Assembly (NCBI RefSeq): GCF_004761875.1
Contig: NZ_SJEY01000012.1
Span: 62,001 to 126,000, forward strand
Reading direction: 5' to 3'
Length of the DNA: 64,000 bases
DNA from: Roseovarius aestuariivivens
GTDB taxonomy: Bacteria > Pseudomonadota > Alphaproteobacteria > Rhodobacterales > Rhodobacteraceae
Positions within the stretch are counted from its first letter, which is position 1. The number at the start of each line of letters is the position of its first letter. Of this stretch, positions 28,103 through 37,278 are shown in pieces. The notes beneath the pieces were generated by a model, which saw only the letters and a program-made list of their open reading frames with translations, did no database searches and was not told where the DNA came from. Both the position numbers and the translations under genes were made by a program.

Positions 28103-29346
28103 CCATTCTCGCCGATCTCCTGTCGACGGTCTTCGACCGCAGGCACCGCTCGCTGCCCGACAGCGACACCGCCAAACGCCCGATCGAGGACATGGCGCTC
28201 GACCTCGTCGGAGAAAAGGGCGAGCTTTCGGGCCTGCAACTAGCCGGGCAGATCCTGTCAAGCTTCATGGCGCGCGACGACGGGGGCAAGCTGGCGTTCC
28301 TCACTCATATCGCCACACAGCTCAATCTCGATCCCGAAAGCGTGCGCTCGACGCTCGACGCCTACGAGGCGCAGCCGTCCAGGGCCTCCTACCGCGCCTT
28401 CATGACCGCCTCAGAACCGCGCCGCCAAGAGCTGATCCGCCGCCTCAATTCCTACCCGGGCGCAACCGGGGCGTTGGTGCGGATGCGCGCGGATCTCTTG
28501 CGGCTCGGGCACGGCACGCCCGAGCTTGAGGCGCTCGATCTCGACTTCCGCCACCTTCTCTCCTCGTGGTTCAACCGCGGCTTTCTTGTCCTGCGCCCGA
28601 TCAGCTGGGAAAGCCCGGCACATATTCTGGAAAAGATCATCGCCTACGAGGCCGTGCACGCCATCGACAGCTGGGACGACCTGCGCCGCCGGCTTGAACC
28701 GCGTGATCGCCGCTGCTTTGCCTTCTTCCACCCCGCCATGCCCGACGAGCCGCTGATCTTCGTCGAGGTGGCGCTGACCCAGGGCGTGCCGGGTTCGATC
28801 CAGAAGCTCCTGTCGGACGCAAACGAAACCCTGCCCGAGGAAAAGGCCGACACCGCCGTGTTCTACTCCATTTCCAACTGCCAAAGCGGGCTTGCGGGCA
28901 TCTCCTTCGGCAACTCCCTGATCAAGCAGGTCGCCGCCGATCTCTCCGCCGAACTGCCGGGCCTGAAAACCTTCGTCACGCTTTCGCCCATCCCGGGCCT
29001 CGTCACCTGGGCCGAAACGGCCGGAGTGGAAATGCCCGCCTCCGACCCCGACGCGATGCAGGCGCTTGCGGCGCATTACCTTGTGAACGTGCGCCGGTCC
29101 GACGGTGCGCCGCTCGACCCGGTGGCGCGCTTCCATCTTGGCAACGGCGCCATTCTGCACGCCGTCCACGCCGAGGCCGACACCTCGCCCAAGGGGCGCA
29201 CCCAATCGGGCGGCACCATGGTCAACTATCTCTACGACCTCGAGCGCGTGGCGCAAAACCACGAAGCTTTCGTGACCGACCGCACCGTCGCGGCCTGCGA
29301 CCCGGTCCGAAAGCTCGCCCAATCCGCGAAACTCCCAACGGAGTAA
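28099..29346 (+). CDS. matA: Malonyl-CoA decarboxylase (MatA/MCD)
   Basis: The 415-residue enzyme converts malonyl-CoA to acetyl-CoA. It has the helical MCD N-domain (residues ~30-130) and the GNAT-like catalytic C-domain: FLVLRPISWESPAHILEKIIAYEAVHAI, RCFAFFHPAMPDEPLIFVEVALT, AVFYSISNCQSGLAGISFGNSLIKQV, TFVTLSPIPGLVTW and PVARFHLGNGAILHAVHAEADTS. The Ser and His of SPIPG and FHLGNGA(x)LH are the known catalytic region. Length and motifs match the eukaryote-like MCD found in rhizobia. It sits between transporter and synthetase. Confidence 0.95.
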   Translation: MTILADLLSTVFDRRHRSLPDSDTAKRPIEDMALDLVGEKGELSGLQLAGQILSSFMARDDGGKLAFLTHIATQLNLDPESVRSTLDAYEAQPSRASYRAFMTASEPRRQELIRRLNSYPGATGALVRMRADLLRLGHGTPELEALDLDFRHLLSSWFNRGFLVLRPISWESPAHILEKIIAYEAVHAIDSWDDLRRRLEPRDRRCFAFFHPAMPDEPLIFVEVALTQGVPGSIQKLLSDANETLPEEKADTAVFYSISNCQSGLAGISFGNSLIKQVAADLSAELPGLKTFVTLSPIPGLVTWAETAGVEMPASDPDAMQALAAHYLVNVRRSDGAPLDPVARFHLGNGAILHAVHAEADTSPKGRTQSGGTMVNYLYDLERVAQNHEAFVTDRTVAACDPVRKLAQSAKLPTE

Positions 29347-29352
29347 GATCAC

Positions 29353-30870
29353 ATGGCCAATCCGCTTTACGACACGCTTTTCGGCGCCCATGCCGGCAAA
29401 TCGGACACCTTCCTCCACCTGCCGGACGGCAAAACGCTGTCTTACAAAGACTTTCTCGGACAGGCCGCGCAGATCGCCCACGCGATCACCGCGCTGGGCG
29501 TGAAACCCGGCGACCGCGTCGCGGTGCAGGTCGAAAAATCCCCCGAGGCGCTGGCGCTCTACGCCGCCTGCGTACAGGCCGGCCTGATCTTTCTGCCGCT
29601 CAACACCGCCTATACCGCCGACGAGCTGGAATATTTCGTCGAGAATTCCGAGGCCGCGCTGCTGGTTTGCGACCCCGCCAAGGAGGAAAAGCTCGCGCCC
29701 ATCGCCAAGCGCCTCGGCGCCCGGCTGGAAACGCTCGGCGACGACGGCAAGGGCAGCATCATCGAGATGGCGGCGGGCCATGGCGACACGTTCGAGACCG
29801 CCGAGCGGACCGAGGACGACCTCGCCGCCTTCCTCTACACCTCCGGCACGACGGGCCGCTCGAAAGGCGCGATGCTCAGCCAGGGCAACCTCTTGTCGAA
29901 CGCGCGCACGCTCAAGGAACATTGGCGCTTCACCTCGGATGACGTGCTGCTGCACGCGCTCCCGATCTTTCACACCCACGGCCTCTTCGTCGCCACCAAC
30001 ATCACCCTTCTGGCCGGCGGCGCGATGATCTTCCTGCCCAAGTTCGATCTCGACGTGATGATCGACAAGCTGCCCCAGGCCACAGCGATGATGGGCGTGC
30101 CCACCTTCTATACGCGGCTTCTGGGCGATGAGCGCTTTACCGGCGATCTCGTCTCGCATTTCCGGCTCTTCGTGTCGGGCTCCGCGCCGCTTCTGGCCGA
30201 GACGCATACCCAGTTCGAGGCCCGCACCGGCCATCGCATCCTCGAACGCTACGGCATGACCGAGACCAACATGAACACCTCCAACCCCTATGACGGCGAG
30301 CGCCGCGCAGGCACGGTCGGCTTCCCGCTGCCTGGGGTAGAGCTGAAAGTCACAGATCCCGATACTGGTAAAGAGCTTGCGCAAGGCGAGGTCGGCCAGA
30401 TCGAGGTGCGCGGCCCCAACGTGTTTCAGGGTTACTGGCGCATGCCGGAAAAGACCAAGGCCGAGCTGCGCGACGACGGCTTCTTCATCACCGGCGATCT
30501 CGGGAAAATCGACGACGACGGCTACGTCCATATCGTCGGTCGCAACAAGGACCTCATCATCTCGGGCGGCTACAACATCTACCCCAAGGAAATCGAGCTT
30601 CTGCTGGATGAACAGCCTGGCGTCATGGAAAGCGCCGTCATCGGCGTCCCCCATCCGGACTTCGGCGAAACCGTCGTCGGCGTGCTCATCCCCGAGAAAG
30701 ACGCCTCCCCCGATGTCGACGCCATCATGGAGGCCGCCAAAGAAAGCCTCGCGCGCTTCAAGCATCCGCGCAAGCTGGTGATCGAGGATGAACTGCCCCG
30801 CAACACGATGGGCAAGGTGCAGAAAAACATCCTCCGCGACCGCTACAACGACCTCTTCACCGAGGCCTGA
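29353..30870 (+). CDS. matB: Malonyl-CoA synthetase (MatB)
   Basis: The 505-residue adenylate-forming enzyme makes malonyl-CoA from malonate, CoA and ATP. ANL-superfamily motifs in order: A3 LYTSGTTGRSKGAML, A5 YGMTETNMNTSNPY, A7 TGDLGKIDDDGYVHIVGR, A8 RNKDLIISGGYNIYPKEIE and A10 PRNTMGKVQKNIL with the catalytic Lys. The TETNMNTSNPYDGERRAGTVGFPLPGVE stretch is characteristic of MatB. It starts 6 bases after matA and is the last gene of the operon. Confidence 0.95.
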   Translation: MANPLYDTLFGAHAGKSDTFLHLPDGKTLSYKDFLGQAAQIAHAITALGVKPGDRVAVQVEKSPEALALYAACVQAGLIFLPLNTAYTADELEYFVENSEAALLVCDPAKEEKLAPIAKRLGARLETLGDDGKGSIIEMAAGHGDTFETAERTEDDLAAFLYTSGTTGRSKGAMLSQGNLLSNARTLKEHWRFTSDDVLLHALPIFHTHGLFVATNITLLAGGAMIFLPKFDLDVMIDKLPQATAMMGVPTFYTRLLGDERFTGDLVSHFRLFVSGSAPLLAETHTQFEARTGHRILERYGMTETNMNTSNPYDGERRAGTVGFPLPGVELKVTDPDTGKELAQGEVGQIEVRGPNVFQGYWRMPEKTKAELRDDGFFITGDLGKIDDDGYVHIVGRNKDLIISGGYNIYPKEIELLLDEQPGVMESAVIGVPHPDFGETVVGVLIPEKDASPDVDAIMEAAKESLARFKHPRKLVIEDELPRNTMGKVQKNILRDRYNDLFTEA

Positions 30871-30999
30871 CACCTCTCCGGTCGCCGCGTCATCTGGCGG
30901 GAATTACCGCAGGAGGCCGGTCCGAGCGAAATCGCCCTCATTTGCCGATGGGTCGTGCCGGGGCGGGCGCTCGAAAGCTGTGGATTGCCCCGGAATTAG

Positions 31000-31051
31000 T
31001 TTGTACAAAATGTAAGAAGGTGCCTTTCAGCCTGCTACATTTTCTACAAAA
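31000..31051. repeat. Imperfect inverted repeat between matB and caiD-like gene
   Basis: TTTGTACAAAATGTA (31000-31014) pairs with TACATTTTCTACAAA (31036-31050) with one mismatch around a ~20-base loop. The left arm itself contains the palindrome TTTGTACAAA. It lies in the 187-base gap between convergent genes and could be a bidirectional terminator or a paired regulator site. There is no U-tract typical of an intrinsic terminator. Confidence 0.55.
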
Positions 31052-31057
31052 CGCGCC

Positions 31058-31843
31058 TCAGCGTCCCTTCCAGACCGGATCGCGCTTCTCGGCAAAGGCC
31101 CGGGCCCCTTCCAACTGGTCTTCCGAGGCATAAAGCGCGTCCACCGTTGCAAACTGTCGCTTCGTGATCCGGTTCATCGCGTCTTGGAACGTCATCGCCT
31201 CCGCCTCACGCACGATCTCCTTGATCGCGGCATAGACAAGCGGCGGGCCAGAGGCCAGAAGTGCGGCCATTTCATGTGCTTTTTCAAGCAGTTGATCGGC
31301 GGGGTAGATATGGTTCACCATGCCCCAGCGATGCGCCTCCACTGCGTCGATCCAGCGGCCGGTGAACAGCATTTCCATCGCGATATGATAAGGAATCCGC
31401 TTGGGCAGCTTGACACTCGCGGCATCCGCGACCGTGCCCGACCGGATTTCCGGAAGCGCGAATTGCGCATGGTCCGCCGCCAAAATTATATCAGCACTTA
31501 GTGCCCATTCCAGGCCACCTCCACAACATATGCCGTTCACCGCCGCGATCACCGGCTTGTTCAGGCCTCTGAGTTCCTGCAAACCGCCAAATCCGCCGAC
31601 CCCGTAATCCCCATCAACCGCGTCCCCGTCCGCCGCGGCCTTCAGATCCCAGCCGGGACAAAAGAATTTCTCGCCCGCGCCGGTGATGATCGCCACGCGG
31701 TAGTCGGGATTATCCCGGAAGTCGCGAAACACCTCGCCAAGCGCGATACTGGTTTTCAGGTCGATCGCATTGGCCTTGGGTCGATCCAGCGTAACCTCAA
31801 GGATGCGCCCGGAAGCTTCTGTTTTTACGGGGTTTTCACTCAT
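31058..31843 (-). CDS. caiD: Crotonobetainyl-CoA hydratase-like enoyl-CoA hydratase (CaiD-like)
   Basis: The 261-residue crotonase-fold protein has the oxyanion-hole segments GEKFFCPGWDLKAA and NGICCGGGLEWALSADIILAAD, and the catalytic Glu region FALPEIRSGTVADAASVKLPKRIPYHIAMEML. The NPxYRVAIITGAGEKFFCPGWDLK and PEIxxGxxxDxASVxxLPKRIPYHIAMEML patterns are those of CaiD (carnitinyl-CoA dehydratase). It would hydrate crotonobetainyl-CoA to carnitinyl-CoA. Its ATG overlaps the stop of the upstream CoA ligase. Confidence 0.88.
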   Translation of the reverse strand: MSENPVKTEASGRILEVTLDRPKANAIDLKTSIALGEVFRDFRDNPDYRVAIITGAGEKFFCPGWDLKAAADGDAVDGDYGVGGFGGLQELRGLNKPVIAAVNGICCGGGLEWALSADIILAADHAQFALPEIRSGTVADAASVKLPKRIPYHIAMEMLFTGRWIDAVEAHRWGMVNHIYPADQLLEKAHEMAALLASGPPLVYAAIKEIVREAEAMTFQDAMNRITKRQFATVDALYASEDQLEGARAFAEKRDPVWKGR

Positions 31844-33882
31844 TCCTTTTCTCCCTTCCGGATCAGGGCGTCCACCGCCACCGCTCGCTCGGGCGTGACA
31901 ATCAGCGGGTTGATCTCGATCTCGTCCAGCATCTCTCGGTGCTCCATCACATAGGCCTGCACCGCCAGCACCGCCTCGACAATGCTTGCGATATCCGCCC
32001 CCGCCGCGCCACGGTATCCCCGCAGCAGCGGCGCGATCCGCAGCCCGTTCAGCATATCCTCGATCTCACCGGCGACCACCGGCAAAAGCGCTGTACGGGT
32101 GTCGCGCCACAGCTCCGTCAGAGTGCCCCCCGCCCCGATCGTCAGTACGAACCCATGTGCCGGATCGCGCACGACCCCGACCAGAAGCTCGGCAACGCCA
32201 CCTTCGACCATCTCTTCGACAAGCCAGCTTTCGCACCCCATGCCCAAGGCTATCTCTCTGGCTTTGCAGGTTTTGTTCCGAAAAAACGCGACACCGCCCG
32301 CGTCGGTCTTATGCGCCAGACCCTCGGCTTTGATCACCAGGGGCGGTGGGAATGCCACCAGCGTTTGAGCCAGCTGATCCGCGCCGGCAACCTGCCGCGC
32401 TCGTGGTACGACAAGCCCATGCCGCGCAAGCGCGTCCTTGGCCTCCGCCTCCGACAGGGTGCGGATGTCGCGCGGTGCGCCGGATGCCAGCACCGGCTGC
32501 GACGCCGCCCGCGATTGGCCGAGAAACGCCGCGGCCTCAATCGCCGACAGCGCGTCGTCCAAGCCGTGCAGCGGGACAAGTCCCGCGCGTATCGCCCGCG
32601 CGACCAGTGGCTCCGGCAGGGTTTCGGGAAGGGTGGCGAGCAGGGCAAAGGGTTTGTCCTGCGCCCGCACCACCGCTTCGCCTGCCTCCAGCACGCATTC
32701 CCAGTCCACAGGGTCGCAACGATCCGCGCGGGGGAAATCGACGATCAGGCATCCAATGGCCACATCGCCGGCCATCATGGTCACGAAAACCTCTGCCATG
32801 CGGGCGGCGTCTGTCCAGATAAATGTGTGATAATCCAAGGGGTTGGCCAGGGCCACCATTGGCCCCAAGGCATCTCGCAGGCGGCGCGACTGCGCATCCG
32901 AGAGCTGTGGAAAGGCGACGTTGCGCCCCTCGGCGCTATCCGCGATCAGGCTCGCCTCGCCGCCCGAACACGACAGCGAAACGACCCTGTTCGAGCGCAG
33001 CGGACCGGCCATATGCAGCAGTTTGAGGGTTTCCAGAAAGGCGGTCAGGCTTTCGACCTGTGCGATTCCAAGACGCCGCAGCAACGCCCGCGCGCTTGCG
33101 TCGCTGCCGGTCAGCGAGGCCGTGTGCGACACGGCGGCGGCCCGGGCCCGCTCCGATTTACCCGCTTTCAGTGCAACGATGGGTTTTCCGCGCGCATGGG
33201 CCTCGGCGGCAAGCGCCTGAAACGCGGCTACATCGCCGATCCCCTCGATATGCAGCCCAAGCGCCGAAACCCGGGGGTCCTCCAAAAGCGCGCTTCCGAT
33301 CTCTGCAAGACCGGTCTGCGCTTGATTCCCGGCGGTCGCGACATAGGCCAAAGGCAGCCCGCGCGCCTGCATGGTGATGTTGAGTGCGATATTCGAACTC
33401 TGGGTCAGCACCGTGACACCGCGGTCGACCCGTTGCCCGCCATGCTGATCCGGCCATAAAAGCGCACCATCGAGATAGTTGATCAATCCATAGCAATTCG
33501 GCCCGATGATTGGCATATCGCCTGCCGCGGCGACCAAGGCCGCCTGAAGGTCGGCACCGTCCCCGGTCTCGCTGTCGGCCTCGCGAAAACCGCTTGCGAA
33601 ACAGATCGCTCCGCCGGCGCCCATGGCCCTCAACCCCGCCACGGTTTCGATCGTGAGGCGGCGGTTGATGCCGATAAATGCCGCGTCCGGCGCGGCGGGC
33701 AGATCCGACAGACGCGCCACCGTGGGCACCCCGCCGACCGTTTCCTTGGACGGATGCACCGGCCAAACCGGCCCCGCATAACCCATTTTGAGACATTGCC
33801 TGACAACGCTGTCGCACCAGGCACCGCCACCGATTACGGCTATGGAACGCGGCTGAAGCAGGCGCGAGAGTGACCGGATCAC
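31840..33882 (-). CDS. ADP-forming acyl-CoA synthetase (fused ligase, probable betainyl-type substrate)
   Basis: The ~680-residue protein joins a CoA-binding/succinyl-CoA-ligase-like half (LLQPRSIAVIGGGAW, PIIGPNCYGLINYLDG, VTVLTQSSNIALNI, phospho-His region AAAVSHTASLTGSD) to an ATP-grasp half (SEAEAKDALARHGLVVPRARQV, LVIKAEGLAHKTDAGGVAF, EMVEGGVAELLVGVVRDPAHGFVLTIGAGG, LDEIEINPLIV). These are NDP-forming acetyl-CoA synthetase family enzymes. The GTG at 33880-33882 (VIRSLSRLLQPRS) matches family N-termini; a TTG at 33907-33909 with GAGGGG upstream is the alternative. In this cluster it probably activates gamma-butyrobetaine or carnitine to the CoA ester. Confidence 0.85.
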   Translation of the reverse strand: MIRSLSRLLQPRSIAVIGGGAWCDSVVRQCLKMGYAGPVWPVHPSKETVGGVPTVARLSDLPAAPDAAFIGINRRLTIETVAGLRAMGAGGAICFASGFREADSETGDGADLQAALVAAAGDMPIIGPNCYGLINYLDGALLWPDQHGGQRVDRGVTVLTQSSNIALNITMQARGLPLAYVATAGNQAQTGLAEIGSALLEDPRVSALGLHIEGIGDVAAFQALAAEAHARGKPIVALKAGKSERARAAAVSHTASLTGSDASARALLRRLGIAQVESLTAFLETLKLLHMAGPLRSNRVVSLSCSGGEASLIADSAEGRNVAFPQLSDAQSRRLRDALGPMVALANPLDYHTFIWTDAARMAEVFVTMMAGDVAIGCLIVDFPRADRCDPVDWECVLEAGEAVVRAQDKPFALLATLPETLPEPLVARAIRAGLVPLHGLDDALSAIEAAAFLGQSRAASQPVLASGAPRDIRTLSEAEAKDALARHGLVVPRARQVAGADQLAQTLVAFPPPLVIKAEGLAHKTDAGGVAFFRNKTCKAREIALGMGCESWLVEEMVEGGVAELLVGVVRDPAHGFVLTIGAGGTLTELWRDTRTALLPVVAGEIEDMLNGLRIAPLLRGYRGAAGADIASIVEAVLAVQAYVMEHREMLDEIEINPLIVTPERAVAVDALIRKGEKE

Positions 33883-33909
33883 GGGCGAGCGCCTGTTTTG
33901 GCCGGGCAA

Positions 33910-34174
33910 GGGCTCTGCCCCTCTTGGCCTGCGGCCAATTCACTCCGAGTTATTATTCGCCAGATGAAGAAAGCTTTTGTTAACTCAGACCCGTAGTTCT
34001 CATCCTGCGGAACAGGCTGAGGAGCCGATGACCGCGCCAGCTGGAACCCCTCGTTCTTTTTGGACGACGGGTGGACTTGCTTCCGGGCTGACTTCATCTG
34101 GCCGAGAATACCTCGGGGGTGTGGGGACAGAGCCCCCATTCGGTCGACGCGCCGAAGGCGCGGCGAAACCACTG
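33910..34174. repeat. Intergenic dyads between acyl-CoA ligase and acyl-CoA dehydrogenase genes
   Basis: No gene is seen in this 265-base gap. It holds several hairpin-forming sequences: TTGGCC-TGC-GGCCAA just left of 33945, CCGAG-AATAC-CTCGG at 34102-34116, GGGG-ACAGA-(G)CCCC around 34123-34137 and CGCGCC-GAA-GGCGCG around 34149-34163. GC-rich dyads of this kind behave as mRNA ends or dispersed intergenic repeats in Rhodobacteraceae. They may terminate the acyl-CoA dehydrogenase operon. Confidence 0.45.
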
Positions 34175-35335
34175 TCAAGCTCCCAGCGGCCGCAGCAAAT
34201 CGCGGCTTATGATGTGACGTTGGATCTCGGACGTGCCATCCCAGATGCGCTCGACCCGCGCATCGCGCCAGAACCGTTCGATCGGAAAATCATCCATCAG
34301 GCCCATCCCGCCGAAGATCTGCAATGTCGCATCAGTTACCCGGGCCAACATCTCGCTGGCATAGAGTTTGGCCGAGGCGATCTCGCGATTGGCGGGCAGA
34401 CCTTGATCCAGGCGCCAGGCCGCGGCCAGCGTCAGCCAGTCCGCGGCGTCGATTTCGGTGATCATGTCGGCGATCTGAAAGCTCACGCCTTGAAACTTGC
34501 CGATTTTCTGGCCGAACTGGCGGCGCTCGGCGGCGTGGGCAAGTGCGTAGTCGAAACAGCGGCGCGCGCGCCCGACGCTCATTGTGGCGACGGTGATCCG
34601 CGTGGCGTACAGCCACTCGCTCATCACCGTAAAGCCGCCATCAACCTCGCCAAGGACCTGTGCATCAGGCAGGCGGCAATCGTCGAATTCCAGGATCATA
34701 TTGTTGTAGCCCCGGTGACTTACAGACTTGTAGCCTTGCCGGATGGTAAAGCCCGGCGTGCCGCGATCCACGAGAAAGGCGGTGATGCGCTTTTTGGGGC
34801 CTTTGTCGGTCATATCCTCGCCAGTGGCGATGAATACGATGATGAAATCAGCATGGTCAGCACCGGAAATGAAATGCTTAGTGCCGTTCACCACCCAGTC
34901 CCCGCCATCGCGTTTCGCGAAGCATTTCATGCCCCGCACGTCTGATCCGGCATCGGGCTCGGTCATGGCGAGCGCATCCATCCGTTCGCCACGGACGGCG
35001 GGCAAGAGGTAGCGATCGCGTTGCCCGCCCTCACAGGCCATCAGGATGTTCTGTGGGCGGCCAAAGAAATGCGTGAGCGCCATGGAGCCGCGTCCAAGTT
35101 CCCTTTCCACAAGGGCAAAATCCAGATGCCGCAGCCCGGCGCCGCCCACCTCTTCGGGAAAGTTGCAGGCATAGAACCCCAGATCCAGCGTCTTTTGCTT
35201 GATCTCTTGCGCTAGATCGGTCGGCACCTCGCCGGTTCGCTCTACAGCTGCCTCATGGGGGTAGATCTCTTTCTCTACGAAGCTGCGCACGGTCGAGACT
35301 ATCATGTCCTGCTCGTCGCTCAGTCCGAAATGCAT
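34175..35335 (-). CDS. Acyl-CoA dehydrogenase (probable gamma-butyrobetainyl/crotonobetainyl-CoA dehydrogenase)
   Basis: The 386-residue flavoenzyme starts at the ATG at 35333-35335 (MHFGLSDEQDMIVSTVRSFVEKEIYPHE). FAD- and substrate-binding marks are DALAMTEPDAGSDVRGMKC, WVNGTKHFISGADHADFIIV, RRQFGQKIGKFQGVSFQIADM and RIWDGTSEIQRHIISRDLL. Electrons pass to ETF. Its neighbours (LcdH fusion 1 base upstream; CaiD-like and CoA ligase downstream) suggest it oxidises gamma-butyrobetainyl-CoA to crotonobetainyl-CoA. Confidence 0.9.
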   Translation of the reverse strand: MHFGLSDEQDMIVSTVRSFVEKEIYPHEAAVERTGEVPTDLAQEIKQKTLDLGFYACNFPEEVGGAGLRHLDFALVERELGRGSMALTHFFGRPQNILMACEGGQRDRYLLPAVRGERMDALAMTEPDAGSDVRGMKCFAKRDGGDWVVNGTKHFISGADHADFIIVFIATGEDMTDKGPKKRITAFLVDRGTPGFTIRQGYKSVSHRGYNNMILEFDDCRLPDAQVLGEVDGGFTVMSEWLYATRITVATMSVGRARRCFDYALAHAAERRQFGQKIGKFQGVSFQIADMITEIDAADWLTLAAAWRLDQGLPANREIASAKLYASEMLARVTDATLQIFGGMGLMDDFPIERFWRDARVERIWDGTSEIQRHIISRDLLRPLGA

Positions 35336-35336
35336 G

Positions 35337-36743
35337 TCACGCCCCCTTGTGCTGAAGCGCAAGCGCCTTGACCTTGGCCGCGAAATCGTGTGGCGGTTCG
35401 CAGGTGCGGCGGGTCTCCAGGCTCACGTGCAGCATCAACTGGTCGCAAGTCGCCATAACCTCGCCATCCGAGGCGCGGCGCATCTCATGGGCACAGCGCA
35501 GCTTTTTGCCGCCACCTTCGGTTACGCGGGTCAACACCTCGACCTCTTCGCCGGCGTAGGTTTCCGCGACATACTTGATCGTCGTCTCGACCGTGAAATA
35601 GCTGAAGCCCCGCGCGACGTAATCCTCGTCCGCGCCCACATAGGCCATCACGACCTCGGCCGCGTCCGAAAAGAGCTGGCCGTAACGGCCTTCGTTCATG
35701 TGGCCGTTCATGTCGGTCCAGTCCACGGGGACCATCCGGCGTTGCGTGACCATGGGCGTGGCAGCCTCGGCCTTTGGCCAGATCGCGCGCTGATGCTCGA
35801 GGATGAGCCGGCCCGAGGCGTTGCCCTGCTGCTTGAGCGCGCGCATCATCGCGATGAGGTTCTTGTCGCGCTTGCGTTCAAGCTCGCGAATGGACAGGTG
35901 GCCTGATTGCGCGTCGGACTGGTCGGCGATGCGGTCAATGAGTTCATCGGTCAGTTCGGGCACGTCCATCAGCTTGGTCCAGGGCCACTGCAGGGCCGGG
36001 CCGAACTGGGCGATGAAGTGGCGCATCCCAGCCTCGCCGCCTGCCACGCGGTAGGTCTCGAATAGCCCCATCTGCCCCCATCTGAGGCCAAAGCCGAAGC
36101 GGATCGCGTCGTCGATTTCCTGCGTCGTCGCTACCCCGTCGCGCACCAGCCAGAGCGCCTCGCGCCAGACGGCCTCGAGAAAGCGGTCGGCGATATGGGC
36201 GTCGATTTCCTTGCGCACATGCAGGGGGTAGAGGCCGATGGATGTGAGGATGCCCTTGGCGCGTTCGACGGCATCCACGGCAGTCTCGGGCGAGGGGACG
36301 ACCTCGATCAGGGGCAACAGGTAGACCGGGTTGAACGGGTGCGTGACCATGATGCGCGACGGGTTGATCGCGTTCTCCTGTAGCTCGGACGGCTTGAAGC
36401 CGCTGGTTGAAGACCCGATGATGACGTCCGGATTGGCAGACTGGATCTCGGCAAAGACCTTGTGCTTGAGCGCCAGTTGCTCGGAGACGCTTTCCTGTAC
36501 CCAATCCGCACCCTCTACGGCATCGGCGATGGAGCCACAGAGGCGCAGCGTCCCCTCGGCAGGCAGGGCGCAGTCGTAGAGCATGGGCAGCGCGGTGCGG
36601 GCATTCGCCAGAACCTCGTCGATCTTGCGCTTGGCCTCCGGGTCGGGGTCGAACACCGCGACGTCCCAGCCGTTCAGCAGGAACCGTGCGGCCCATCCGC
36701 CGCCGATCACGCCGCCGCCGATGATGGATGCTGTCTTTGTCAT
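35337..36743 (-). CDS. lcdH: L-carnitine 3-dehydrogenase fused to betainyl-CoA thioesterase
   Basis: This is a two-domain protein of 468 residues. Residues 1-~320 are a 3-hydroxyacyl-CoA-dehydrogenase-type NAD enzyme: Rossmann GGGVIGGGWAARFLLNGWDVAVFDPD, VQESVSEQLALKHKVF, SSTSGFKPSELQE and THPFNPVYLLPLIEVVP with the catalytic His. Residues ~330-468 are a hotdog thioesterase (VDWTDMNGHMNEGRYGQLFSDAAEVVMAYVG). Fusions of this sort are described for alphaproteobacterial carnitine dehydrogenases. It oxidises carnitine to 3-dehydrocarnitine and hydrolyses betainyl-CoA to glycine betaine. Confidence 0.93.
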   Translation of the reverse strand: MTKTASIIGGGVIGGGWAARFLLNGWDVAVFDPDPEAKRKIDEVLANARTALPMLYDCALPAEGTLRLCGSIADAVEGADWVQESVSEQLALKHKVFAEIQSANPDVIIGSSTSGFKPSELQENAINPSRIMVTHPFNPVYLLPLIEVVPSPETAVDAVERAKGILTSIGLYPLHVRKEIDAHIADRFLEAVWREALWLVRDGVATTQEIDDAIRFGFGLRWGQMGLFETYRVAGGEAGMRHFIAQFGPALQWPWTKLMDVPELTDELIDRIADQSDAQSGHLSIRELERKRDKNLIAMMRALKQQGNASGRLILEHQRAIWPKAEAATPMVTQRRMVPVDWTDMNGHMNEGRYGQLFSDAAEVVMAYVGADEDYVARGFSYFTVETTIKYVAETYAGEEVEVLTRVTEGGGKKLRCAHEMRRASDGEVMATCDQLMLHVSLETRRTCEPPHDFAAKVKALALQHKGA

Positions 36744-36756
36744 GTCGTCGTCCTTG

Positions 36757-37278
36757 TCAGCGCTCGGTCAGGCGCGATGTGTCGTAGCCGTTGAATTCTA
36801 GGATTTCGCGCGCCGCGCGCAGTCGATCCGCGCCGCCCCGGGCCTCACGGTTCAGGATCCAGGCATAGCTGCCGTCGGGGGTCCCGATGGCGGCGGTGCG
36901 GAAATTGTCGTCGACCCAGATCACCCAAAGTTCACGGCTTTCGATGCCGTTCAATTGCCAGCGGTTCTGTCCTAGCGCTGTGGCGCGCAGCACGGTGTCC
37001 TCGGTGACGCAATCGCCCGAGAGATCGCAGGCCGCGCGGCGCAACTCCACCGCATTGCCGCTGGCGTAGCCGGGCAGAAAGTTAACCATCGCAAGATCGT
37101 AATCGCGCGAATAGCCGGCGCGCAGGAACCACGGGCCGGCCATCTTGCCGAATTCGCCCGCGGGCGCGCCACGGGTCGTGACTGATAGGGGCACGGAGGT
37201 GTCGCGGTAGGAGGGCGCGACCCCGGTGACCGAGCACGCGCTGACGAGCAGGGCGAGTGCAAACAGATGAAACTTCAT
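36757..37278 (-). CDS. Blc-like bacterial lipocalin lipoprotein
   Basis: The 173-residue product has a lipoprotein signal (KFHLFALALLVSAC, Cys at 15). The lipocalin core includes GPWFLRAGYSRDYDLAMVNFLPGYASGNAVELRR, RWQLNGIESRELWVIWVDDNFRTAAIGTPDGSYAWILNR and a C-terminal helix REILEFNGYDTSRL, which corresponds to the Blc 'LWILSR' and tail motifs. Its stop is 13 bases before lcdH and its start overlaps the SDR stop by 4 bases. It may bind a hydrophobic ligand at the membrane; a link with carnitine or acylcarnitine uptake is only positional. Confidence 0.85.
   Translation of the reverse strand: MKFHLFALALLVSACSVTGVAPSYRDTSVPLSVTTRGAPAGEFGKMAGPWFLRAGYSRDYDLAMVNFLPGYASGNAVELRRAACDLSGDCVTEDTVLRATALGQNRWQLNGIESRELWVIWVDDNFRTAAIGTPDGSYAWILNREARGGADRLRAAREILEFNGYDTSRLTER

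Noticed and set aside
26735..28261. 508-codon frame antisense to dctM
   Set aside because: Charged repetitive translation, shadow of membrane-protein codons.
28411..30873. 820-codon frame antisense to matA-matB
   Set aside because: Shadow frame over two well-supported genes; no start signals or domain.
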